The translations under genes were made by a program, and so were the position numbers. A stretch of DNA of 64,000 nt, taken from contig CAVSJR010000001.1 in assembly GCA_963728285.1 (NCBI GenBank), positions 310,001 to 374,000 of the forward strand, in the 5' to 3' direction. The notes under the pieces were generated by a model. The model ran no database searches, was not told where the DNA came from, and saw only the letters and a list, made by a program, of their open reading frames with translations. This DNA is from CAVSJR01 sp963728285. GTDB lineage: Bacteria; Actinomycetota; UBA4738; HRBIN12. Numbering within the stretch: the stretch's first letter is position 1; each line of letters opens with the position of its first letter. Of this stretch, positions 37,717-48,100 are shown in pieces.

Positions 37717-38897
37717 CCGCGCGTCGTCGCCATCTCGTCGATCCTCGAGATCACCCCTGCGAGGAGCGCCATCCGCGGAACGATGCTCGTCACATCGATC
37801 CATTCGCCGGGCGCGTGGTCGTTTCCTCCCACCGGTCCGAGCCCATCGATCGTGGGGACCCCGGCCGCGGAGGTCGTGTTGGCGTCGGATGCGCCGCCCG
37901 TCGCCGCGTCCCGCAGGGGAAACCCGAGATCCCCCGCGACCTCGATCGCGAGACGTGCGAGCCGAGCGGTTCCCTCTCGCTTCTCCATGGGTCGATGCCA
38001 GCCATTCTCGTGGAGCTCCACCCGCACATCCTGCACGGCGGCCCGGCCGCAGAGGGAGCGGATCTCCGCCTCGGCGGCGGCGAGATGCTCCTCCGTCGGC
38101 GCTCGCAGGTCCACCTCCAGCTCCGCGCGTTCGGGAACGACGTTCGTCCTCGTCCCGCCGCGAGCGACGCCCACGTTGACGGTGACGCCCGGCCAGCGGC
38201 CGTTGAGCTCCTGAAGCGCGATGGTCTTGTGGGCGGCCTCGAGCAGCGCGCTGCGACCCCTCTCGGGCTCCACGCCCGCGTGCGCAGCTCGACCGAGGAT
38301 GCGGATGCGGTAGTCGGTGACGCCCTTGCGAGACGAGACGAAGTCGCCGTTCTCGCGGCCGCCCTCGAGCACGAGCACCGCGTCCGCGTCCCGGGCCTGT
38401 TCCTGGATCGTCGTGCGAGAGAAGGGTGAGCCGATCTCCTCATCGGGATTGCAGATGTAGGTGATGCTGCCGAAGTCGGCGAATCCGGCCTCCTGCAACG
38501 CCTCGACCGCGAAGAACCCGAGGAGGAGGCCGCCCTTCATGTCCGAGACGCCCGGACCGTAGGCCGTGTCGCCCTCGATACGAAACGGGCGTTCGGAGGC
38601 GGTTCCCGGATCGAAGACGGTATCCATGTGACCGATGAGGAGCGTCCTGGATCGGCCCGCACCCTCGACCCGTCCGACGAGAAGGTCCCCGAGCTGCGGC
38701 TCCCCCTCCCCTGGGACATGGGCGGTGCGCTCGAGCTTCCAGCCGCCTGCCTCGAAGCGCTCGGCGCACCGATCCGCGATGGCGTTGACGCCGTCGACCG
38801 TGTAGGAGCCGCTATCGACGTTCACCATGTCCTGCAACGCTTCCAGGTAGCCGTCGTACCGGCGTTCGGCGAGGCCCCGGAGGCGGGCGGCGTTCAT
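37713..38897 (-). CDS. M20-family metallopeptidase (glutamate carboxypeptidase-like)
   Basis: The intact 394-residue protein has LLIGHMDTVFDPG (first metal ligand and catalytic Asp), YGPGVSDMKGGLLLGFFAVE (bridging Asp), ICNPDEEIGSPFSR (catalytic Glu pair), the dimerisation domain with GRAAHAGVEPERGRSALLEA, and the final ligand His in GPVGGNDHAPGEWIDV. It most resembles carboxypeptidase G2-type enzymes that remove a C-terminal Glu or hydrolyse N-acyl amino acids. It is divergent from the acyltransferase gene across only 26 bp. Confidence 0.88.
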   Translation of the reverse strand: MNAARLRGLAERRYDGYLEALQDMVNVDSGSYTVDGVNAIADRCAERFEAGGWKLERTAHVPGEGEPQLGDLLVGRVEGAGRSRTLLIGHMDTVFDPGTASERPFRIEGDTAYGPGVSDMKGGLLLGFFAVEALQEAGFADFGSITYICNPDEEIGSPFSRTTIQEQARDADAVLVLEGGRENGDFVSSRKGVTDYRIRILGRAAHAGVEPERGRSALLEAAHKTIALQELNGRWPGVTVNVGVARGGTRTNVVPERAELEVDLRAPTEEHLAAAEAEIRSLCGRAAVQDVRVELHENGWHRPMEKREGTARLARLAIEVAGDLGFPLRDAATGGASDANTTSAAGVPTIDGLGPVGGNDHAPGEWIDVTSIVPRMALLAGVISRIDEMATTRG

Positions 38898-38923
38898 GCG
38901 AGGGACGGTAGCATGCTCGGCGG

Positions 38924-39646
38924 ATGGCGAGGCGGCCGGCGCCGGAACGGGGCGAGCTCAACGGATGGTGGCGCGCGGGCGTCGCGTTCGTCGGGCCGTT
39001 GGCCCGACTGCTGTTTCGCCTCCGATTCGTGGATGCCGAGCGAATCCCGGTCCAGGGCGCGGCCATCCTCGCCTGCAACCACATCAGCGTGATGGATGGC
39101 CCGCTGCTGGCGCTGCCGCCCGCGAAGGAACGCGGCCGGTCGATCCGCTTCCTCGTCGCCGCCGAGATCTTCCGCGCTCCCGTGATCGGAGCAGCCCTGC
39201 GCGCCTTCCGTCAGATCCCGATCCGGCGAGGGCAGGCGGATGTGGGGGCGCTCGACGAGGCGATCGAAACGATCCGCTCCGGCGCGCTCGCCGGGATCTT
39301 TCCGGAGGGCCGCGTGAATCCCGGCGACCCGTCGAGCATGCAGCGGGTTCGGCGCGGGGCCGCCCGGATGGCCCTCGCGTCCGGCGCTCCGGTCATCCCC
39401 GTCGGGATCTGGGGCACCCACATGCGGTGGCCCCGCGGCCGGCTGCGTCTCGCGGCCCCGCTCCGTCCGGTCGTCGCCATCGCGTTCGGGACGCCGATGA
39501 CGCCGTCCGGCTCGGCGGATCGCCTCGAGGATGTCGACGTGCTCACGGCCGAGATCGCGGACGCCATCCGGGACCAGATGCACCGCGCCCGCGCCGCGGC
39601 GGGCGGCTCCGGCCACGGCTCGTCCGAACCGTTCGGGGAGGTCTAG
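38924..39646 (+). CDS. 1-acyl-sn-glycerol-3-phosphate acyltransferase (PlsC-like)
   Basis: The 240-residue membrane-associated acyltransferase has the NHISVMDGPLL motif (HxxxxD catalytic pair), FRQIPIRRGQADVGALDEAI, AGIFPEGRVNPGD (glycerol-phosphate binding) and ALASGAPVIPVGIWGTHMRW. It should transfer an acyl chain to lysophosphatidate in phospholipid synthesis, though related actinobacterial enzymes acylate other lipids. The frame is intact. A TAGCAT -10 box at 38910-38915 lies nine bases before the ATG. Confidence 0.86.
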   Translation: MARRPAPERGELNGWWRAGVAFVGPLARLLFRLRFVDAERIPVQGAAILACNHISVMDGPLLALPPAKERGRSIRFLVAAEIFRAPVIGAALRAFRQIPIRRGQADVGALDEAIETIRSGALAGIFPEGRVNPGDPSSMQRVRRGAARMALASGAPVIPVGIWGTHMRWPRGRLRLAAPLRPVVAIAFGTPMTPSGSADRLEDVDVLTAEIADAIRDQMHRARAAAGGSGHGSSEPFGEV

Positions 39647-39690
39647 GGGGCGAGGGATGGAAGCATCGAGCGCCGACCCGGAAACGGCGA

Positions 39691-39716
39691 AAGGGCCGGT
39701 CCGAGGACCGGCCCTT
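39691..39716. terminator. bidirectional hairpin terminator
   Basis: An 11-bp perfect GC-rich stem AAGGGCCGGTC/GACCGGCCCTT with a four-base loop lies between the convergent acyltransferase and sigma-factor genes. There is no long U tract. Placement between two stop codons supports a terminator for both strands. Confidence 0.75.
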
Positions 39717-39738
39717 CGTGCTCCCGCCTCGGCCCGAG

Positions 39739-40671
39739 CTACAGGACCGCGGCCGTGCTGATCAGGTTCGAGTCGCGCAGCTTGCGAAGCGCCTCGCGTT
39801 CGATCAACCGCACGCGCTCACCGGAGAGGCCGAGCACCTTGCCCGTCTCCCGCAGCGAGAGCGGCTGACCGTTCTCGAGCCCGTAGCGGAGCGCCACGAC
39901 GTGACGCTCGCGCTCATCGAGGACGCGGTCGACCGCGTCACCGATCTCCTCGCGGAGCAGGGCGTCCTCGACCTCGTTGAAGGCCGCATCGGAGTCGACC
40001 TCCTCGATGAGGTCGCCGAGCTCGGTGTCCTCGCCGACGGGCGACTGCAGCGACAGCGGCTCGCGGCGGCCCATCTCCGTCAGGTCGTCGATCTCCTCGA
40101 CCGTCGTGTCGAGCGCCTTCGCCAGCTCCTCCCGGCTCGGCTCCCTTCCCATCGACTGCGCGAACTGGAACCGCGTGCGGTTGAGCTTGCGGAGCCGGTC
40201 GTGGATGTGAACCGGCAGGCGGATGGACCGCGAGCGATCCGCGATCGCCCGCGTGATGCCCTGGCGGATCCACCACGTCGCATAGGTGGAGAACTTGAAG
40301 CCTCGGCGCCAGTCGAACAGCTCGACGGCGCGCATCAGGCCGATGTTCCCCTCCTGGATGAGGTCCAGCAACGGAAGTCCCTGGCCCTGGTACTTGCGGG
40401 CGACGGACACGACCAGGCGAAGGTTCGCCATGATGAAGCGCTGCCGGGCGGCCTCCGCCTTGCGGACGGCCTTCCGCGCCTTCATGATGCTCGATTCCGC
40501 GCGGAGGCGGCCGGAGCGAAGCTTCTCCTCGGCCTCCTTCCCGTGCTCGATGAGCATGGCGAGCTCGACCTCCTCCTCCTTCGTAAGCAGCGGCTCACGT
40601 GCCGCCGCCTCGAGGTAGAGACGAAGGTCGTCTGCGTCGTCTGTGCCCAGCGGGCGTGCCGGTTCTGCCAC
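39739..40671 (-). CDS. primary-type sigma-70 factor (RpoD/HrdB/SigB-like)
   Basis: The 310-residue factor has region 1.2 (DDLRLYLEAAAREPLLTKEE), region 2 (NLRLVVSVARKYQGQGLPLL, DLIQEGNIGLMRAVELFDW and KFSTYATWWIRQGITRAIAD), region 3 (SIRLPVHIHDRLRKLNRTR) and region 4 (ERHVVALRYGLENGQPLSLR with GERVRLIEREALRKLR). It lacks the long acidic N-terminus of HrdB/SigA, so it could be the principal factor of a compact type or a SigB-like group 2 paralogue. A strong promoter lies upstream. Confidence 0.93.
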   Translation of the reverse strand: MAEPARPLGTDDADDLRLYLEAAAREPLLTKEEEVELAMLIEHGKEAEEKLRSGRLRAESSIMKARKAVRKAEAARQRFIMANLRLVVSVARKYQGQGLPLLDLIQEGNIGLMRAVELFDWRRGFKFSTYATWWIRQGITRAIADRSRSIRLPVHIHDRLRKLNRTRFQFAQSMGREPSREELAKALDTTVEEIDDLTEMGRREPLSLQSPVGEDTELGDLIEEVDSDAAFNEVEDALLREEIGDAVDRVLDERERHVVALRYGLENGQPLSLRETGKVLGLSGERVRLIEREALRKLRDSNLISTAAVL

Positions 40672-40817
40672 GTTCTCACTCCTCTCCTCGAAGCCTCGCG
40701 GCGGTTTCGATTGGTCGCGCGAAACCAGCCTTCAGGTCTTCGGGACCCCAACGTCGGTGCTGCTGATGCCGTCCGAGCGTGCTGACAGTGGCCCAGGCAC
40801 GAGCCACCGTGTGACCA

Positions 40818-40846
40818 ATGCTACGGACGCAACGCCTGTTTGTAAA
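40818..40846 (-). promoter_or_regulatory. sigma-70 promoter of the sigma-factor gene
   Basis: On the minus strand, TTTACA (40841-40846) and TAGCAT (40818-40823) are separated by exactly 17 bp, the best promoter match in the window. The predicted 5' leader is about 140 nt. Confidence 0.65.
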
Positions 40847-40866
40847 GCGCACCTCCTGTTACAAGC

Positions 40867-40895
40867 TTGTGGAGACGCCTCCTGCCAGCTACGTT
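40867..40895 (+). promoter_or_regulatory. leaderless promoter for the Gly/Pro-rich membrane protein
   Basis: TTGTGG (40867-40872), a 17-bp spacer and TACGTT (40890-40895) are followed after seven bases by GTG 40903, so transcription should begin at the start codon. It is divergent from the sigma-factor promoter with 20 bp between the two. Confidence 0.5.
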
Positions 40896-40902
40896 GCCCA
40901 CT

Positions 40903-42004
40903 GTGCACAACAACGAAACGGGCGGAGATCTTCCCGCGCCGCCCGAAGACGGACATCCCGGTAGGTCCGGTGGCGGACCCGTGCCTGGGGACGCCGGCGG
41001 ACCACCGCCCGCGGGACCCTCGCGGGGGCGGCCTCCCCCCACGGATCAACGAGGTGGCCCGAGCCCCCCGCTGCCTCCGCCCCCCGGCTCCGGGGGCCAC
41101 GCCGGTGGGCCCGGGTTGCCGGGTCCGCCGCTCGACGTCGGAGGCATGATCGAGTGGGCGTTTCGTGCCTATCTCCGGAACTGGAGACAGCTGGTCATCC
41201 TCGTCGTGGCTGACGCGGGGGGTCGTGGCCCTCCTCTACGTGCTCGCCGCCGGCTCCTCCGACGTGGGGGGGCCGGCGTCGCTTCTTCCCATGGCCGGTC
41301 GGCCGGCGGGCGAGGTCACGCCGACCATGCTGCTGCTCCTCGGATTGCTCGCCATCGCCGACTTCGTGTTCGTCCAGCCCACATCCACCGCCGCGATCGT
41401 CCGGGCGGGGGTCGGCGCGTATCTGGGAGAGGCGGCGTCGGCGGATCGGTCGATCCGGTTCGGGGTCCGGCGATTCGGCTCCATGCTGCTCGTCACGATC
41501 CTCGTCGTGGCGACCCTCGGCGCGCTCGTGATCCCGTTCGCGATCCTGATCGCCATCCTCGCGGCCCAGGGCGATAACGGCGCCGGACTCGTCGCAACCA
41601 TCTGCCTGGGCATCGGCGCCGTCGTCGTGATCCTGATCGCCGCGATCCGCCTGTCGCTCGTGCCGCAGACGGTCGTCGCCGAGGGGCGGCGGGGTCGCGC
41701 GGCCCTGCGACGATCCTGGGGTCTGACGGCGCGACGGTTCTGGAAGGTCCTGGGCGTGACGCTCGTCGGCAGCTTCCTCACCGGGGTCGTGACGTTCGCC
41801 ATCACGACCGTCTCGTCGAAGATCGCGCCGGGAAGCTCCTTCGCCTCCGCCGTCGTCCGGGCGCTCGGAGCCGTCGCCGCCCTCTCGGTGACCGTGCCCT
41901 TCCTCGCGCTGCTGACGTCGTCGCTCTTCTTCTCCGTCAAGGCGAGCAAGGAACCGTTCGACTCGGAGATGAGCCTCGCCGAGCTGCGCCGCCTCGATCG
42001 GTAG
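40903..42004 (+). CDS. multi-pass membrane protein with Pro/Gly-rich N-terminus, one frameshift
   Basis: The first ~80 residues are low-complexity Gly/Pro-rich (SGGGPVPGDAGGPPP type) and cytoplasmic. DVGGMIEWAFRAYLRNWRQL then leads into six hydrophobic helices, with a slip near 41212 needed to reach LTRGVVALLYVLAAG. RAALRRSWGLTARRFWKVLG near the C-terminus is typical of the glycerophosphoryl-diester-phosphodiesterase membrane-domain/DUF7544-like integral proteins common in actinobacteria. No enzymatic residues are visible. Possibly involved in envelope or lipid organisation; function unknown. Confidence 0.72.
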
Positions 42005-42005
42005 C

Positions 42006-42926
42006 GTGGCCGGCGTGGTGCACCTTCGCGAGTCTCCGGCGGCGAACCGGCGGATGCGCGCCGTGGACATCGGCGGTCCCGTGTCCTTCGAGGAGTGGGA
42101 GGGCCCGCGCGAGCGAACGTTCGTGCTGCTTCACGGCCTCGGCGGATCCCACCTCAACTGGCGGCTCGTCGCCCCCGATCTCGCCCGGCGGGGCCGCGTG
42201 CTCGTCCCCGACCTCGCCGGCTTCGGCCTGACGCCGCGAGCAGGCCGCAGCGCCGCGGTCCATCCCAATCGCCGCCTCCTGTCCCGCTTTCTCGCGGAGC
42301 AGGCGAGCGGCGACGTGATCCTGGCGGGCAACTCGATGGGCGGGGCGCTCGCCCTGCTGCAGGCGGCCTACGAGCCCGATTCCGTGGCAGGCGTGGTCCC
42401 GACGTCGGCCGTGCTGCCCTGGGCCCGCGGCGGCGTCCCTGCGCCGATCGTCGCCGGTGGGTTCACCCTGTATCGCATCCCGGTGGTAGGCGAGCGCGTC
42501 GTGCGGGGGCGATTCGATCATCTGGGCGCCGAGCGAAGCGTGCGGCTGGGCTTCCGGCTCACGACGTACGACGCGTCGGTGATCCCCGAGGAGCTCGTCG
42601 AGGAGCACATCGATCTGCTGCGCGCCCGCCGGCACGATCCCGAGGCCCCGGCCGCCTTCCTCGAGGGGGCGCGCTCCATCCTGCGTCTGCTCTCACCTCG
42701 AAGCCCGTATCGCGCCGCCCTCGACGCCGTTCGCCGTCCGGTGCTGCTCATCCACGGATCGCGCGACCGGTTCGTTCCCCCGGCCTTCGCTCGGGCCGCC
42801 GCCGATCGCCATCCGGATTGGCGCCTGAACGTCCTGCGAGAGGTGGGTCACATCCCACAGATGGAGGCGCCGCATCGCTGGACGGTCGCCGTCCGCCGAT
42901 GGCTCGATGAGGTCGTCGATCGCTAG
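42006..42926 (+). CDS. alpha/beta hydrolase
   Basis: The 306-residue hydrolase has the oxyanion segment LLHGLGGSHLNWRLVAPDLA, the nucleophile elbow LAGNSMGGALALLQ (Ser), the acid in LIHGSRDRFVPP and the catalytic His in VGHIPQMEAPHRW. The lid is helical. It could be a lipase, esterase or carbon-carbon hydrolase; nothing in the neighbourhood identifies the substrate. GTG 42006 follows the previous stop by one base, so the two genes are co-transcribed. The reading frame is intact. Confidence 0.85.
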   Translation: MAGVVHLRESPAANRRMRAVDIGGPVSFEEWEGPRERTFVLLHGLGGSHLNWRLVAPDLARRGRVLVPDLAGFGLTPRAGRSAAVHPNRRLLSRFLAEQASGDVILAGNSMGGALALLQAAYEPDSVAGVVPTSAVLPWARGGVPAPIVAGGFTLYRIPVVGERVVRGRFDHLGAERSVRLGFRLTTYDASVIPEELVEEHIDLLRARRHDPEAPAAFLEGARSILRLLSPRSPYRAALDAVRRPVLLIHGSRDRFVPPAFARAAADRHPDWRLNVLREVGHIPQMEAPHRWTVAVRRWLDEVVDR

Positions 42927-42963
42927 GGCTGCCGAGGACCGCATCCGAGCGTCGGCCCGACGG

Positions 42964-43887
42964 TCACGGGATGGGGGGTTCCGCCGGCGCGAAGCCGAGC
43001 GCCGCGCTCGCGATCACGGCGCCGGCGACGATGAGCACGCCTCCGAGCGCGACGGCCGCGCCGACCGCCTCCCCGAGGAAGGCGACGGCGAGCAGGGCCG
43101 CGGCCAGCGGCTCCATCGAGGAGATGATGGCCGTGCGCACGGCGCCGAGCCGCTGCAGGCCCGCGAACAAACAGACGAAGGCCGCGGCCGTGGCCACGCT
43201 CATGCCGACGATCGGGAGCCAGTCCTCGAGCGTCGAGGGGACGCGGAACGATCCCGTGACGGCGGCGAAGATCGCCAGTCCGACCCCGGCAGCGCCGCTG
43301 ACCCAGAGCGAGCTGGTGAGGGGCTGCGTGCGCCGAAGGACGCGCTCGGCCCCGAGGATGTAGCCGGTGTAGGTGACCGCCGAGCACAGCGCCAGCACCA
43401 CGCCGAGCGTCTGGATGGAGAGGTCGCCCCCGCCGACGACGACGAGGGCGGCCCCCACGACGCCCAGCAGAAGCGAGACGACGGTCGAGCGGGTGGGACG
43501 GCCTCGGCCGAGGACCCAGGACGCGACCGTCACGAAGATCGGATACGTGTAGAACAGCAGGGTCGCGGGGGCGGCGTTGCCGTGTCGAAGGGCGGCGAAG
43601 AAGAACGACGCCTCGACCGCGTACCCGGCGACGCCGGCGAGCGCGGCCCCGATGCGCTCCCCCTCGGCGGCCATCAAGGGCCTGTGGGTCGCGATCAGCA
43701 CGACCGCGAGGATCAGCGCACACAGCCCGAACCGGAGGGCGAGCAGCCCGGTGACGGGAATCCCCGAGTCGGCGGTGAAACGCCCCAAGATCACGATCAC
43801 GCCGAACAGCAGCGATGACAGCGCGACCAGCAGGCCACCCGCGATGTCACCGCCCCGCGCGCGGTCGCGGGCCTGCGCCGGGAGCAT
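42964..43887 (-). CDS. EamA/DMT-superfamily transporter
   Basis: The 307-residue protein has ten predicted transmembrane helices arranged as two EamA repeats, each with a characteristic end (LFYTYPIFVTVASWVLGRGR in the first, AIISSMEPLAAALLAVAFLG in the second). Such permeases export amino acids, purines or other metabolites. The substrate cannot be inferred. It is convergent with the alpha/beta hydrolase and complete. GTG 43890 is an alternative start. Confidence 0.88.
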   Translation of the reverse strand: MLPAQARDRARGGDIAGGLLVALSSLLFGVIVILGRFTADSGIPVTGLLALRFGLCALILAVVLIATHRPLMAAEGERIGAALAGVAGYAVEASFFFAALRHGNAAPATLLFYTYPIFVTVASWVLGRGRPTRSTVVSLLLGVVGAALVVVGGGDLSIQTLGVVLALCSAVTYTGYILGAERVLRRTQPLTSSLWVSGAAGVGLAIFAAVTGSFRVPSTLEDWLPIVGMSVATAAAFVCLFAGLQRLGAVRTAIISSMEPLAAALLAVAFLGEAVGAAVALGGVLIVAGAVIASAALGFAPAEPPIP

Positions 43888-43917
43888 CACGTGAGTATCG
43901 CAGCCGTGACTCGCGGG

Positions 43918-44713
43918 CTACGCGGCCGGCCCTCCGCCGCCCAGGAACTCCGCGGCCCGTTGGACGAGCATCGGCGCCGCGCTCAGCATCTCGACCTCGT
44001 CTGGGAAGACGAGGAGCTCCGCGTTCGGCATGAGCTCGGCGAGGGTCCGGCCGAGCTCCGCGGGATGGATCCGGTCGCCCTCACGACAGATGATCAGCAC
44101 GGGCGCACGGACGAGACGGAGAGCCTCGCGATCGGACACCGGACGATCGCCGACGATCCCTCTGATGGCGCGCGCGACACCGGCGGGGTTCATGTCCTCC
44201 CACAGCGCGAGGTCGACGTCGCGCAGCCAGGGCTGTCTCGCGTAGGCCGCCGCTCGTCCGGGATCCGCCATGATCGCCTCGACGGCCTCCGCCTTGCTCA
44301 TCGTCTCCAGGGCGTCCGCAGTGGCGAGCAATCCGTCCGGAGCGCTCGAGCGGCGTGTCGAGGCCGGCCGGCAACAGGAAGATCATCCGCTCGAACCTGT
44401 GGGGATCGGCCTCGAGCAGATGCATGATGGCGCCCGCGCCGAGCGATGTGCCGACGGCGCAGGTCGCACCGTAGGAGCGGGCGACCAGATCGAGGTCGCT
44501 CGCGAAGTCCGCGAAGGCGTACCCGGAGCCGGGACAGTCCGAATGGCCGTGACCCCGGAAGCAGAACCGGACCTTCGTCCCCGCGACGAGCGGCGTGAAC
44601 GCGGCGAGCTCCCGGCACGAGTTCGTGAGGCCGTGCGCGAGGACCGTGACGGGATCCCCCTCACCGTCGGCCTCGACGTGAAGCCGAACGCCTGCGTTGA
44701 CGAGCTCGGACAA
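43918..44713 (-). CDS. alpha/beta hydrolase, one frameshift
   Basis: A TTG start at 44713, directly after GGAGGGA, gives SELVNAGVRLHVEADGEGD and VTVLAHGLTNSCRELAAFTP, RFCFRGHGHSDCPG and the nucleophile elbow VGTSLGAGAIMHLLEADP (Ser). A slip near 44338 joins DTPLER to LLATADALETMSKAEAVEAI. LIICREGDRIHPAEL supplies the acid region. The expected final His is not obvious (the C-terminus reads LLVFPDEVEMLSAAP), so the catalytic triad may be incomplete. The healed length is ~265 residues. Confidence 0.72.
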
Positions 44714-44768
44714 TCCCTCCTCCCACCGTGTCCCGTACGCTTGAGGTCAGACGACGCCCGGGGGGCCG

Positions 44769-45062
44769 ATGACCGAGATCCTGGTTGACCGCAACGACGT
44801 CGAGCGCATGCTCTCGAGATTCACCGTTCGCATCCGAGAGGACGGATCCGAGTCCGTCCACGAGGTCACCCTCTCGGCGAGCGACTTCGATCGGCTCGGC
44901 AAACCGTACCGCTCCCCCGAGGAGTTCGTCCGCGCGTGCTTCGAGTTCCTGCTCGAGCGAGAGTCGAAGGAGCAGATCCTCGGCTCCTTCGACGTCTCGG
45001 CGATCTCGACGTACTTTCCCCAGTTCGAGGACCGGATCTCGAGTCGCGAACCATCCCCGTAG
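44769..45062 (+). CDS. hypothetical 97-residue protein
   Basis: The small acidic protein begins MTEILVDRNDVERMLSRFTV and contains SASDFDRLGKPYRSPEEFVR and ESKEQILGSFDVSAISTYFP. It has no signal, membrane helix or cysteine pair beyond a single Cys. It looks like a compact alpha/beta single domain with host codon usage and an intact frame. It is not recognised as a named family. It is the only gene between the divergent hydrolase and the convergent MFS fusion. Confidence 0.65.
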   Translation: MTEILVDRNDVERMLSRFTVRIREDGSESVHEVTLSASDFDRLGKPYRSPEEFVRACFEFLLERESKEQILGSFDVSAISTYFPQFEDRISSREPSP

Positions 45063-45120
45063 GAGGGAGGAGCGACCGGCCGCCGGTTCATCGCGGAGGG
45101 GCCGGGCGCCGTCCGGGAGA

Positions 45121-48100
45121 TCAGGGACCGGGCGACCCGACGTCGCCGGCCACGACCCCCTTCTCGTCCAGATCGTCCTGCGTCTGGAACTGCCCCCGGA
45201 TGCGGCCCGCCCAGACCGAGATGAGGGCGGTGAGCCCCAGAAATATCGCGCCCGACGCCATCAGGATCACCCGCGTGCGCGTGGCGTCTCCCTCGATCCA
45301 GATGAGGGAAAGGATGAGCGCCGGGATGATGAACCCGAGGTTGTATGCGATGTCGAACAACGCGAACGCGCGGCCGCGGAAGTCGTCCGGCATCGCCTGC
45401 TGCGTGATGGTGTCGGCGGAGATCTTCCCGAGGAAGAACGAGAAGAACCCGATGAACAGCATCGCAGCGAATCCGACCACGGATACGAGCGACCCGAAGA
45501 TGAGGGTTCCCGCGCCGAGGAGCGCCATGGAGGCCAGCAGCAGCCGGATCGGCGGCACGCGGTCCTTCCATCGCTGGGCGAGGACCATGCCCAGGCCGCC
45601 TCCGAACAGCCCACCCACACCGGAGATCACGAGGGCGAGCGTGTCCGCCTTCCCTCCCTGCACGAGGTTCTTCGCGTAGAGCGCGAACACGAACAGCCCG
45701 AACCCCCAAAACTGATACCGGAGCATCTGAAACGAGGAGAGGCCCAGCGCCGCGGGTGGACGAGCGGCGACCTCCTTCAATCCCGCCACGATGTTGCGCA
45801 GGACCCTCGAGGCCTCCTGCCCGAACGTGGTGTCGTGCCGCCGTGCCTCGGCCCGCTCCATCTGCTGCGAGACGATCGCCGCCACGAGGATCACCACCGC
45901 ACCGAGGGCGACCACCAGCCAGGCCGGGAGAACGGCGGCCGCGCCGAGCGCGAAGCCGATCCCGAGGAGCTGGAACAGAGCGCCGCCCGCCTGCGACAGG
46001 CCGTTCGCCTGCAGCAGGTCCCGTGCCGGAGAGCACATCGGGGATGGCCGCCGACTTCACGGCGAGGGCGACGCGGACGCACGCCTGGGCCGCAAGCAAG
46101 CCGAGGATCAACGCGATGGTGGCCCCGACGTTGCCCTCGGACGTCTCGTTGCCGAGCCGAAGGAGGACGGGCACCGTCACCACCACCACGATGGCCGCGG
46201 TGATGATGTTGGCCCACCACACGACGCGGCGACGCTGGAACCGGTCGATGAAGACCCCGATGAACGGCGACAGCAACGTGTACGGCACGTAGAGGGCGAG
46301 CACGACCTTGAGCAGATAGTCGGCGGAGGGAACGTTGGAGACGTCGAACCCCTTTTGCCCGCCGAACGCGATCGACTTTCCGATGGCCCCCTGGATGATG
46401 CCCTGGCCGGCCTGGGCGAGGTACTGCACGCCCATGAGGACCGCGAAGTTCCGGTTGGAGAACGTCGCGAACATCCTGTTGAAGAAGTCCCCGAACGAGG
46501 CCAGCACGCCGATCACCCGTGCCTTCGCCGCCCCGAGGACGCCGCCCGTCGCGATCGCCAATCCGACGGACGCCCAGGCGTGCGCGGGGTCGAAGGGGCC
46601 GCGCCAGACGGCGGCCACGACGATCCCGGACAGGATGACCAACGCGATCGACACGCCGGGGATGAGCGAGGCCCTCGAGAGAAACCCGTCGATGTCGAAG
46701 AACCGGGCCGCGAGCAGTCCCGGCACCACCAGGATGAGGATGAGCCCGATCAGCACGCGCAGCAGATGCAGCGGATCGTCCAGCACGCCGCCGTGCCGCT
46801 CGAAGGCGAGCTGCTCCGCCTCGCCCGCGGCGACGCCGGCCCGCAGGACGACCTCCGGCGGCGTGGTCGTCGTCCCCTCCGCCGACACGAGGCCGACATC
46901 GCAGCCGAGCGGCACGATCGCGTCGCCGGCGGGCGACGGCTCCTCGGTCAGACACCCGGAGGGGAAGACCGCCTGCGCGTTCTCTCCCTTGTTGAACTCA
47001 CGGATCGCGAACACCAGCGGCGGCTGATCGTACCGAGCCAGGATCTTGTCCATGTTCTGGAGATATCCCTCTGAGAGCCCCTTGCCCTTGAACGTCTTGA
47101 CGTCGGCGGGATCGTCACGCAGCGCGTCGTTGGCAAACTCCGTCGGCTGCCCCGCGAGGAAGTTCTCCAGCGTCCCGAAATACGCCGCCGACCGGATGAC
47201 GGAGTCGCCCGGGATGCCGGTTCGCGCCACGTTCGTGAACGTCTTTGCCCATCCGTAGCCGGTCTGCTCGTCGCCGAAGTTCTCGAGGAACACGATCGGG
47301 GCGTCCGGCTGCCGCTCGATCACGCCGCTGGCCGCGGCGAGGGCGACCCGGGTGTCCTGGTCGATCCACTGCGCCTCCTGGTTCACCCATGGCTGCCGTC
47401 CGTCGCCCGTCTGCGGCCAGGCGCCGGCGAAGAAGACATACAGGAGCGCGAGGACCACGACGCCGGCGCCGGCGAATCCCGCCAGGCGAGCTGCGCCCCC
47501 CCGACCGACGAGCCACCTCACGGCCAGCGTGGCACCGAGCCCCGCGAGGATCATGATCGCCGACGTGGAGTTCATGAACCGGTAGTACGGGAGCGCCGTT
47601 GCGGTCAGGGCCCCTGCGACGCCGATGTAGGGGAACAGGTACCAGATCGACGTCACGCTGTACGTGTCCGCGGGCTCCCGCCGCCTGCGCGCCGCCCAGA
47701 TCGTGAGCGCGATGGCCAAGGCCGCGAGCGAGAACGTGATCAGCGGCTTCATGCTGAGCACCCAATCGAGCAGGCGATCGTTGAAGAAGCCGCGATCGTA
47801 GGGCGGCGGCAGCGCGGCATCGGCCAGCGGCGCCGAGTTGCCCCACAGCGGCGCGAACCACAACGCCAAGCCGAAGATCATGCCGAACCCGACCGACATC
47901 AGCGCCGGGCCGTGGCGCTTCAACGCGTCGGCGAGATGGAACCTCGCGGTGAGGACGCGGAAGCCGAACACGCCCAGCAGCGAGAGCCCCACGAGCACCG
48001 CGGATGTCGGATGGGTGAAGGCTGCGAGGACCCCGAAGAGGAAGCACGCCGTCCGGGCGCCCCACGAGGTCTGCGCCGCCGGCACGAACGCCAGCAGCAT

